Below are positions 25,801 to 37,800 of a stretch of 64,000 bases of DNA, piece after piece (position 1 is the stretch's first letter; each line of letters opens with the position of its first letter). Made by a program: the position numbers and the translations under genes. This DNA is from Leptasterias polaris (Eukaryota; Echinodermata; Asteroidea; Forcipulatida; Asteriidae). The notes beneath the pieces were generated by a model that did not search any database, was not told the origin of the DNA, and saw nothing but the letters and a program-made list of their open reading frames with translations. The DNA lies in the NCBI GenBank assembly GCA_037783415.1, contig JAZGTN010000047.1, positions 3,968,001 to 4,032,000 on the forward strand, written 5' to 3'.

Positions 25801-28800
25801 TTCTTAAAGGTATTATATAGGATTGGTAGAGCTGACAAAATAGTCGCAGACAGTGTTCATGTTTTGTGTGATTAAATACATGAAATGACAAACCTGTGAA
25901 AATCTGGGCTTAATCTGTTGTGTGAGTCAGGAGAAAATAGTGAAAAACCCATGCACAATTTCCAGCCTGTAAACACATGGTCCTTAATTTTGGTTGTAAC
26001 AACCGAAATCAGCTTTTGCTTTTTAGGGGTGAAGTATGAATATCATAATTAATAAACTTTCAGACTAAAATTAAACAATGATGTTTTTTATCCTTCCCAA
26101 TCCTGTGTATTGCCTTTACTTTTTTGCTCTCTAAAATTTTGCTGCTGTTTGTTGATTGATCGTAGGAGACTGTTGCAGTTCTTAGAGGAGCTCCTCAAGA
26201 TGTCCGTCTGCTTCTCTGTCGACCCAGCGATGAAGAACTTGATCTTATCACCCTTAAGGTTTGTTCCTTTTGTCCCCGCCCCCCATCTTTCAAATGTTCC
26301 TTCATTATCCAGCATGTGATTTGCCAGAGTTCTTCCTGATTTCAGGATTTTCTCAAAAAGGCCAGGGCGAGAGGGCCATGACCTCTGTGGCCTCCCTGTA
26401 ATTCTACGGCTGTTTTACATGTAGGATGGTCTCAAAATTTCCTTGAGTGTTTAAACAATTTTGAAAGAAGTAAACCAGTTATCAGAGGGAGAGAGAAATA
26501 GTCCACATTGTGTCCAAACCTGTAGTTTAAATTTTCAAGTGATGCATACACTGTATGTGTAACATCTGGTAGGTTCTAGGACAAAAGGGAACACAGGCCC
26601 TAAAGCCATTTTCAGGAATTTTCTCATTTGGCAAATCTCATCTAGGAGCAAGAGTCGACTAGACTTGACCATAGTCGATCTAGATGTCACTCGAACGCTG
26701 CATGGTTGAACTAGCTAGTCCAACTGGATCAACCTAGCTCCTGAGCATTGTTTCTCTAGTCAACTAGTCAACTATTCAATGTTACATCACTTTGTCAAGA
26801 TGGCGTTTTGGGCCAATATACTTGTCTCTCTTCGATACTTTGTCGCCATGTTGATTGCCAAATTTGCCAAATCATTCGACTAAACGCGTTTGAGTGAAAC
26901 ACACCACGCATGCATGATTTAAATGGCAAAGTGACTGAAGGGTAGCACCCAAACTTGCTCCCTGTTGAATTGAATGAATTGAATGAATTGAATGAATTGA
27001 ATTGAATAATTGATAATACATTTGACTCATAGGAGGATGAGAAACACTTTGAGCATGTCCTGAGCAGTCTGACCCAACCCATGAGTCCCAAAGCCACCAA
27101 GGAGATACAAACCCAAGACTTTGATATCACCCTACTGCCCTTATCTCCAACCCTGCTGGATACAACGGACCAGTTCTCACCCCCTCCCTCAACCTCCGAA
27201 CCCCACTCACCAGAGACTCAGTCACTCAAGCTGGTCCTTGGGTCAACACCTAAGGGGTCAGAGGTCAATGTAAGGTCACCTGTGACATCGCCAACGGATA
27301 GTCTGAACTCGCCGATGAAATCGCTCGGCGATACATGGAGTGGGGTAAGTGATCATGATCATTGATTAAATTCTGTTTAAACATTGGTTTTGGAAAGAGT
27401 ACATCAATTTCCTGCATCTTGTTTTATCAATCAACAAACCAAAGGTAAACAAAGTTAAAGCGAGCCCCGGACCCCACGCTGTCTGGGCTTTGCACTCGCG
27501 GTTCAGTTTTTTTTTAAACAGCCTGTCACATTCCTTTTTGCAGTATTGACTTCTTGCAATAACACGTGCAGCTACTGTCTGCCACGGTTGCCACTTTGGG
27601 AGTCAAATTTTGCGTAAAGATTATTGTAAGCGTGTAAATGCAACGTCCCCGGGGAGGGATACAAAACTAAAGAAGTGGTAACCCAAGGTTAGCCTTAAGG
27701 CTTGTTTAAGGTTTTCCAGGGGTTTAAGGTTTTCAGGGGTTAATGTTGGTAGTTCGCAAACTAGCCTCCATACATCCTCCTAAAGAAAATGCCCTTGGCT
27801 TCTGACTGGCACCCAGAACAAAGATATTGACACAATAGGGAGACTTAACATGGGGCTAGATAGCTCAGTTGGTAGAGCACCAGCACGTTAATCCGGAGGT
27901 CATTGGTTCAAATCCCTCTCCAGTCAAAATCAAAAGAAATTCGGCTGAGAAGATCATCCCATATGAAGCAGAAAATGTTTGCGTACAGGCTATTAAGAAT
28001 TGTTCTTTTTCTTTGTAGGAGTACTTTGAGGTGACTCTGACCAAGCCAGTGAGGGGTGGGCTGGGCTTCACTGTAGCAGGGGGAGCTAACTCTGGTGGAT
28101 GCTACGTAAAGGACATCATACAAGATCCAGCCAAGTCAGATGGTAGACTCAAGAAGGGAGACAAACTTGTCAATGTAAGTTACTAACTCCTCTTACTGTG
28201 AGACCAGTCAATATCACTGTGAATTTGAATGATGGATAAATTATGCCAGCCTGCAATATGATATCACATGCTTCAATCTATCATTCTGATGACATGTCTT
28301 GTGGTCTATTTTTTTCTCAGGTCAACGGCACCAGCATGCTTGACATGAGCCACTTTGATGCAGTCTCGTTCCTCCGTATGACACCTCAAGAGGTCACGAT
28401 TAAGATCCTACGCTACCAGCAACCCCTGGATACACCCTCTGCAACGCCCATTTCCACGCCCGTCCCCCCACCTATTCCCTCCTCCCCACTACCAGATTCT
28501 CCTACATTGTCGCATGAGAAGATTGCCGATCCGACCTCCGAAAGTACGCCTACTTCTTCGAGATCAGACGCAACAGCAATCGTCAATGTTAGAGAGCTTC
28601 CCATCATCCGAGTCCAGCGCAACCCCATGGGTCAGCTGGGGCTCTCACTGACGCTTGACCTCAAAGGCGGCAAGTCCGGGATTGTGGTGAGTGATGTCAT
28701 ACCTGGCCTTCCTGCAGCCGGCGAGGGCAGTATACAGGTCGATGATCTCATCCATGCCATCAATGGGAAGAATCTTCGGGGGATGAGCTTGATGCAAGCT

Positions 28801-31800
28801 AGACGTCTACTTGAGGTGGCTCCAAATACAGTAGAACTGAAACTAACAAGGTGAGCAAAACCACCCTCCAAATCATTTGGTAAATTAGAAATTCAAACCT
28901 TCGGGAACAACAACCGGAAAAATATAAATTGTCGCTGAGGGGTCTTGTCCACCAGACATCAAGTTTTGGAGCCCGAGTCTTCAGAGTGTGGGTTCAAATT
29001 CCACTCACTGCACTCGTTCTTTTTTTTTTTTTTTTTTTTTTTAATCATTTTTTTATGAGATATCGCCTAACATCACAAGGCGGGCGGCCACTTCAAGGTG
29101 AGGGTTACACTTAACTGATTTGGGCTGACGACCCAAATCAACTGTCACCAGGGGTCCATTGCCTTCTACTCTTGGGGCTGAAACAGGGTTACCACCTTCA
29201 CAGTCTGTGAGGATGTAGGCATGGGTATCATCCACTAGGAGCCTATCTGGTAGAGCATAATGCACTACCTTCCCAAATGTTTTCTTGAGCAAACACTCAT
29301 ATAGTTGCTTCTTATAACTCATGAGTAATTTTGAAACTTCAATGGTAGAGATTGTTATTGATGAATAGCATCAGGTCTAGGTGTTTGCTCATTAGAGGCA
29401 TGGTTGCACCCCCCCCCCCTTTATTGTGTCTTCACTGTGTGCTTGGAATCTCTCTTTATAGGATTTTAGGGGGGTGGGGTACTGTGTACAAGAGGAAAAA
29501 GTGTGTTAAAGTATTGGAACGCTAGGAGGACACCCTCTGCCCCGTATTGGGCACGATATACTTCAGATGTGCTAAATTGGCTGCTGGGGCTGCTTACTCC
29601 TAAGGAGTTGAAATGGTTTCTGGAATACCTTTGGCCTGACTGGGTATTATTAGTAAAGTTGTTTTTGATAGTTTGTTTAAAGGCACAAAGTAAATACAGG
29701 TAAAAAGTAAGACTTTAGGTTCTTTTTGTAACCAAACTCTTAACCATATATCCCAGGAATGGTGAACCAGTACACCCAAGCAGGGTGCTCACCTCGCCTA
29801 TCTCCCCAATCGGCTCCCCTATGATCCTATCATCAAGGGCTGAGCAGGTGGAGAGAGCCCCTTACCATCTTGAAGACGGTGAGTTGACGGTCGAGGAGGA
29901 AATGAAAGGTGTCATGGATTCACTTCATCTGGACCTCGGCGATCTGTCGTCGGAGCAGAATGAGGAGACCGACTGGGAGGTGGGTATTGAGTTGTTATTA
30001 ACAATGAGGGCGCTGTTAAAAAAAAATCTCTGATAGGAGGTCTAGCTTTGCCATTCGTTTTTGTGGCCACCTTTCTGAACTTACTCTTTTCAAAACGTTT
30101 TCCATTAAAATTGTTACCTCTGGAATGTTAAAAGGACAAACTTGTCCAAGCGTTCTTGTAAATGTTTTTACTTCCTCTGGAATGTTAAACAGGACAACTT
30201 TTCCAAGCTTTCCTTCTATTGTGTTTACTCCCTCTGGAATGTTATGCAGGATATTTCAGAGAGTGACGGGGAACATCTTGATGACGTGGAGGCCATCTTG
30301 GCATCATTGGAAGCCGAGCACGGCATCACGCTACCGGACGAGATCAAAGAGAATAGAGGAACACCGGTAGACACGACCCCCCATGTTGAAATGGTACAAG
30401 CCGTGGCCGTGACTGAAGTGCAACGTCAGAGTGTGCTCTTCGACAGCAATGAGATTGATGTTCATGAGCCGCCAGGCAGCCCATCTTCCCTCAACAGCAC
30501 TCCCATGCCAACCCCGCCCCTCACTCCAACCCCACCCGACAGTCCAACTCCCAGCCTCCCTGACTCAGAACCCCCTCTCCCATTATCACCCCCTCCGCGT
30601 GAAATGGAGTCACCCGTACCAGAAGTGGCTCCATCTGATGCTTCATCTTGGGATGTCGTGGACTCGCCGACCCCCAGCGAAGCCCCGACAGTTGACAGGG
30701 CAAGCACTCGGATCATCGAAAGGGCCTCAACTCCAGTGGAGTTTGATCGAGCCTCTGAGGGGAGGGTGGACAAATCCGAGGTAAGACAACCCCCGGTTGC
30801 AATGGAACATTCCAAATGAATATTGATGAATTTCTCTTCCCGATAAAAAACATTACCTGACAGCACAATTGATCAGTGGCCAATCCCCCACCCCTAGAAA
30901 AATACACCTCTTTGGATTGACCTCTGTTCACAGGATTTCATTTTTATTCCATTTAAACCCTTTTTTCTGAGTCAAATCTCAAAATGGTTCCTTGGTTTTA
31001 AATAATTCTTTGTGTTTACTCATTAATATTCATAAACTTTTAAATGGTATTTTCTATTGTTTTCCTTTAATGTAAGTAACCAATCAGATCATTAGTATCT
31101 GTCCTCATAAATATTCATGTCTCTTTCTCCCGTCCAATAGGGAGGTGTGATCTGGATTGAGCTAGAGAAACCAGCCAATGGCAGCCTTGGCTTTAGCCTT
31201 ACTGGAGCAATGAAAGGTGGGAAGACGAGCATCTTCATCAAAACTTTAACGCCGGCTGGAGTTGCCGAGATGGACGGCCGAATGCAGGTTGGAGATCGGC
31301 TGCTCCAGGTTAGTTACAATAAATTGTTAAATTATGAAAAATTAACTTCTAAAATGTGTCAAGTTTAAACCAGTACCAGTCCAGTGAACAATTATTGAAC
31401 TAAAACTATAAAAGTAAGAAAATGGCATTTTAAAATCTGCAAAGTCACTGTTGCTGATTCTGATGCCAGCAATCAAAATAAACATGTATGTGATTGTACC
31501 AAAGTCACTGAAAAAAACTTTAAAATATTTTTTCTTTGTTTTCTCCAAAACGCAACAACCCAACTCAAAGAAATTTGTACAGCTTGTTTGGATGGTTTGT
31601 TTATTGGAAATTAGAAGATGGGTGTAATATATAACTTGCCCTGTATTTTTTTCCTCCCCATTAGGTGAATGGAGAGAGCCTGGTTGGCATGACACAGAAT
31701 AAAGCTGTCGGACTATTGAGGAAGAGCAAAGGGGTGGTCAAACTGGCTGTAACAAGGTACTGTTGAAAACACAAATCTAGAAGATATTCTTGAAGGTTGG

Positions 31801-34800
31801 TTTTATCTACGGTTTCAGGCTGACTCGTTATTAATAAGTCTGTTTGTAGACTGAATTGTACAGTTAAATGACAACAGTATAACGCTTTAAAATTCATGGG
31901 AACCATGTTGACGTATGACCACCTTTTCTCGATGATGTTGTAGGCAACTTGCAAGATCCACCGTCGTTGCGACCCAGCAGATGAGAGAACCCAAGCGCCC
32001 TACCCCATCCCTCATTCATGAGTCCCCTGTGCCGACCCTCAATCTCCCTCACCACAGTGACAACGAAGAGGAGTCGCCGGTCCAGTCTTACACCGAGTCA
32101 GCCAGGGATGCTGAGCAGGATGATGCAGGTACGAAAACATTTCTAGAAAATCATTTATATAAAAAAAACACACACACTTGAAATGTTTTCTTTTGCCTTT
32201 TGTAACAATATTAAAAATCAGTTGGCACCTGTAGAGGTATTACACTGGATTGGTAGAGCTGACAAAATAGTCGCAGACAGTGGTCATGTTTTGTGTGATC
32301 AACCATGTACATGAAATAACAAACCTATTGGGCTCAATCCGATGTGTGAGTCAAGAGAAAATAGTGCAAACCAAGCACAGTTTTCAGCCTGTAAACACAT
32401 TGTCCCTAATTTTGGGTGTAACAACCGAAATCAGCCGTTGCGTTTTTTTACGTTTTCAGATACAGTTTTCTCGAATATGACTTCATTTCAGAAGGAAATA
32501 GTTTTTAATAGAAAGAAATGGTTCTAGTATGAAATTCATAATCAGTAAGCTTTCCAGACTAAAATTGAATGATGGTTTTTATCCTTACCAATCCTGTATA
32601 ATTACTTTTAATTTCGCACCAAATATTTGTTCCACCCTTTGACATCACCTTTAATTCACTTTTTTGCTGTTATTATTGTTGTCAGTTTGTAAATGTGATT
32701 TTCACTTGTGATTTTAGTTGTCGGGATTAAGTATTTTGCACAATTTGTTTTTGATGTTTTTTATAATTTGCACATTTTGTTTTACTCTTTATATCTTAAT
32801 ATCAATATTTTATTTGTCACATTTTGTTTTTTTCCTTCATCGTCACATTGTCTATTCATAAATATTCCTGATCATTCTTTCAATTAATGCCATCCACCAT
32901 TTTCAATAATGTTCATTCCCATCCTGTCATATAAACCTCATGTTGTTGTCTATGTTTACAAATGTTTTCTTTGAAACGTCTCTGACTTTCTAAAATGGTA
33001 TTTTGTTATACTCACTTAACGCTCCCTCCTCCTGCCCCTGTCTTTGTTACTCGGTTATTGTCAAATTGTGGTCCCATCTGTCTTTTTGTTCGGTTGTGTT
33101 CATGTATTTCTTATACTCCCCCACTACCCCTGTCTTTGTTACTCGGTTTTTCTGTCATATCCCTGTGCCCGCCCCCCCCCCCCTTCTGTCTTTGTGTCTT
33201 GTTGTATTATTCCTTTTGTTCCCACCAACCATTTTACTCTCTCTCTGTGTCTACCCTTTCCCCCTCTGGCTTTGCATTTGGTTATTTTCACCTGTTCCAT
33301 GTTCTCTCTGTCCCATCTCTATTCCTGCCCCCCCCTCTCGATCTATATATCACGGTGCCTCTTTCTACTTCAATTATTTTCTCCTTTGGTCTTCCTTTTT
33401 GTCTGTCCCTTCCTCATATCCTTTATCTTGTTATAACCACCTCAACTTCACTCTACATCCTCACATTTGAATCATTGCCACATATTAACACCCTCACCCC
33501 AAACTCATCACCAATCATGGACCCCTACATCATAACAACTCCCTACGTCTACCCCTCACCCCCCTCCACTCCACTCCACGGGTGATTCCATGGTGTGCAT
33601 GCAGATCTATCCGAGTTTGATATAAGCACAAGTCTCAACTTTGATTCTTACTCCTTGCCAATTGGTGGTGTGTCTTCCATTGCTTTTACACCTCCACCGC
33701 CCGGTTTCCGCACCGGCTACGTGTCAGGTAAATCTACAGACAAAAGCAGGTCTTAAGTTGGTATGCTGCTCCTTCCCTAACGCCTCCTCTCCTCCCAAAA
33801 AGAATAATGAAGGCCCTTTCATTCGCCTCCTCCACCATCCTAAGAGAAAATGTGGCCCTATCCATGTTCCAACCCAAACTGCGACTAGCCTCTTGCCTAC
33901 ATTTTTTCTTTTTTTACCCCAAAAGAAGAGGGAAACCACAAATAATAAGATTACCTTTGCCCAGAGCCCCCACCCCCCACATTCAAAAAACAAAAGATCA
34001 AAGTTCCCTGCCTTCTTACCCTAAAAATATCAGTCACCCTGAAAGTGTTAAGACACAGTCACTTGTATTTTTGTTTGTGTCAATGTTTAATTATTGACTC
34101 TTTGTTAAATCACAACTTTTGTGCCGATCAGTTTGTGAAATAAAGCATTTTGGGGTTTGGTATCAGAAGTGGTTACCAAAAGCAGTTTGCTTCTTGTAGA
34201 TAGTTAACCAATCACGGTCTGGTAACAGTTAATTATTCATCATGTGACTCCTAAAGGTCATGACACGGACGATGACATGAACTCTACCATGGATCTCCCA
34301 GATGACTCTACCGCTCGTCAAAATCACAAGGAGAGAAACTCAACCTCTGAGAGTAGAGGCACTAATGCTGCTGTGAAGTTTGGCCAAGCATTAAAGGTGG
34401 GTAGTTTTTTTGTAATGTTTTGTTTTGTTAGAGATCACCTACATCACAAGGCCACGGAGGGCCACTTTAAGGTTAGGGCTACACTTCACTGATAGTTGCC
34501 ACCTACTCCTGGGGCTGAAACAGGGTTACCCCTTCACAGTCGGTATAAGGATGTAGACATTGGTATCATCTACTAGGAGCCTGGCTGGTAGAGCATAATG
34601 CACTACCTTCCGAACTTTTTACGAAGCAGTTAAGTGCCTTGCTCAAGGGCACAAGTGTCATGACTGGGTATCGAACCCACACTCTGCTGCTGACAACACC
34701 AGAGCTTGCTGGGTCTGGTGAACGAGACTGCACGGCCACAACACGCCACAAACAAAGAGCCATTCCAACAGCTTCATTGCGTGCACTGCTTCTCTTTGGA

Positions 34801-37800
34801 ACTACTTGCCAGTTGCATGTTTCCCTCCATGAAATTCTCACCATCTGGAAAGCATTCATTCTGTTTCTGCCTACCTTTCCAACTAACTGCTCATGGTTCA
34901 GAGCAATAGGTGGCAATCAAAAACTAGTATGACCTTTATAATAAGTAAGCTGCCAAGTTTAAGCTAATTAGTGTTCATTGTTGTTGAACTTTTTTATATT
35001 GTACAACTGTTGGCAACTGATTTGATTTTCTATTCCTCCAAGGCTCGAGGTCAAATGCTACCCGACAGTGACGATTCCTGGGGATCGGACACCGACATCC
35101 CTCTCTCCACCGATCACGGCCACACCCCGACCCCACGGGCCACACCCAGCCACAAGATCCTGAGTGTGATCAGTGATGGTGAGTTGCGACGCTCTGCGCT
35201 GGTCAGACCAGCCGTTGGAGGGCGCTATTCAGGACGGCCGTTGAGGAACCTCATTGCGACGCTGCAGAAGCAGATGGACAAGCAGGACCCTGCTGAGGAG
35301 TTCAAGGTTTGACTAATCTGCAGAATAATCCAAAGAAACAGATTTACTGATTCTTTCCATTTTGGCTGCTAAATTGTTTTCATTTCATTCTAGTTATTTA
35401 AGCATTTTTGTTGCTGTTTGGAAGTTGTTTTGCACATATTTGTACTTTCTATGTTTGTTCATTTTTCTTGGCTGATTACTACAAGCCTTGACTTATCAAA
35501 TCAGCTTCCATACTGTGTTTCTTTGTCCGTTTGTCTTTGCATGTTCTAGCCTAACAACTACCTATTCCGTTAATTCTTACATTTGATACAATGTATAGAT
35601 CAGTAAGACCCAATGATTGCACTTTTTAGCATGCTTTGTTTTTGAATGACGGTTTTCACTGTACTCTCTTCCTCAGATGCTACGCAACGTCAAAATAACG
35701 GACAATTGCGAAGAAGCAAAGAGACCAAATAACAAAGACAAGAATCGGTATCGGAACGTCCTGCCATGTGAGTATACACAAACCTGAGGGTCTTAAAACT
35801 TGTTATAATAAGTGCACTGCTTACTGTCGATGTCAGCGTTGCGGCCCAGAGAGTCATGAACTTCACAAGGTGCCGTAAACGAAGAATTCTGTGGTAAAGC
35901 GTGCAATTTTTCAACTGGTAAGTTGATTTCCTCGTTCTTGGTACTCTCAGCTGTGCCATTGAATATTGAAAAACACAGTACAAAGTCTTGCTGTGTCTGG
36001 TGTGTTCTTCTTTTTGGCCATAGTGTTTTGTATTGTGACATCACACTTTGCGTAGCAATCAAGCGATCAGTCTTGGCTCCTTGTGAAATCGAGCCTGGTC
36101 TTAAACGTTAGGGGGATTTTGTTTAACTTAATTTTTATTTTTTTTACAGATGACAAGACAAGAGTTGTTATCCAGTATGCTGGAAACGCTGATTACATCA
36201 ACGCCAGCTTCATCAACGTCCAAGTGGGTAAAGATTTGTACCGTTACATTGCGTGTCAGGGACCACTCCCCCAGACCAACGGCGACTTCTGGCAGATGAT
36301 CTGGGAGCAGAGGTCAGATGTCATCGCCATGGTGACACAAGCAGTGGAGAGCGGCAAGGTAAAGGAGTTCAGTCAGCAAAAAGCTACCTCTTGTTTTGCT
36401 TTACGCAATGAGAGGAAACTTGTCCTAACCCAGCCTATTTTTGTTCTGAGATTTCCTACTAATTGGTTCTTTTTCATCACATGACCAGGTAAAGTGTGAC
36501 CACTATTGGCCGGACTCCATGGAGACCCCCATGATGGTAGCGGGACGATACCAGCTGAGACTGGACAGTATGCAGACCTTGGACAACTTTGACATTCGAA
36601 AAATATCCATGAGCGATACCAAGGTATTGAAACATTTGGCTCATTTGTGGGGATTTTCAATAGAGTAAGCCACCGAGAGCTTGTCCTGGTGGGGACGTTT
36701 TTAAATATCACAAGGGAAATGTTGCAATCTAAGTTTGAAAGTTGAGTTTTGTGCTTGGAGAGGCATTTTAAAACCTCATAAATAAACCTTTATAAATATT
36801 TATAAATATCATTGTTACCCGCACATTTGCAGAAAAACATATTAAGTTCCAAGTCTATTTCATTCACTTACCCAAATAGTTACTACTTATGCATATTCCT
36901 AGCCGGCAGGCTACTTCGCTAGAAAGATTGACAACCAATAGGGCGCCCTCTCGTGCCCACCCAGCATGCTACGCAGTAGCTCCGCCATCTTACGTCCTTC
37001 TTTTTCTAGCGACGGTACGGTGTACACGTGAGTTTTCACGCTCTTGTTTGGAAAAACCTGAGATTGTGCTTTCGCTTTTTTCCTATAAAGGATTAAGAAG
37101 ATTTTCAACAAGTTTGATTTGTAGAGTTCTTTAATTATTTTTGAGTGATAATTTGCGTTTTTTGGAAGATTTTGAGACGTTTTCTGTTGAGGCCAGACGA
37201 GCGCAAGTAGCACTCGCTGGTCTCGGGGATCGAACGTATCCTCTTGATATATAATACAAGTGTATTTTACTTAATTGTTGTGTCTCCTGTGTCTTCCTTA
37301 TTTTGATTTATAAATATATTAACTAGTGTCTCACTTCCGTGAGACTCCCTACTTCGGGAGCAGTACTCCCGGCCGTTGTAGGAGGCTAGTTAGAGTCGGT
37401 GTTCCACTTGTCTACACTCGTGGGACTCCCTACTCCGGGAGAAGTACTCCCGGCCGTTGTAGGAGACTGACTCCGAGGGCTCAGTACATTACGTTTTCTT
37501 GCTAGTGTTCTTCTGGTCGCGACCAGTTGAACTCCCTGCCCGGGAGAAGTACTCCCGGTTCGGTGCAGGAGGCTAGCAGAGAGAGAGCTTGGGTATACCG
37601 GTTAAATCCGTTCCCTTCCCCTGCTCGCTCCCCCCCTCGCTCCAGCGGAGAGCGGGGGGCCCAACGAAGCTATTATACGGGGTATACCGGCCTCTGGCCT
37701 CTCCCTTGCCCCGTCTGCTATCGTTACTGAGCCGGTCCCTGAACTTACGGGCTTGCCGTGGGTGATTTGCGCCGGTAAGGCCATTCAATTTCCCCGGTCA

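Noticed and set aside
27856..27927. Genuine tRNA gene
   Set aside because: Box A, D arm and box B are good, but anticodon and T stems fail to pair and the same leader-head unit occurs in three introns, so it is a SINE.
3567..31756. FRMPD2-type scaffold rather than PTPN13
   Set aside because: KIND-FERM-PDZ alone would allow it, but the reading frame continues in phase into a complete tyrosine phosphatase domain with HCSAGIGRTG.
32995..33585. Three overlapping open frames of 130-196 codons
   Set aside because: Pyrimidine-rich low-complexity intron; stop codons need purines, so openness has no meaning here.
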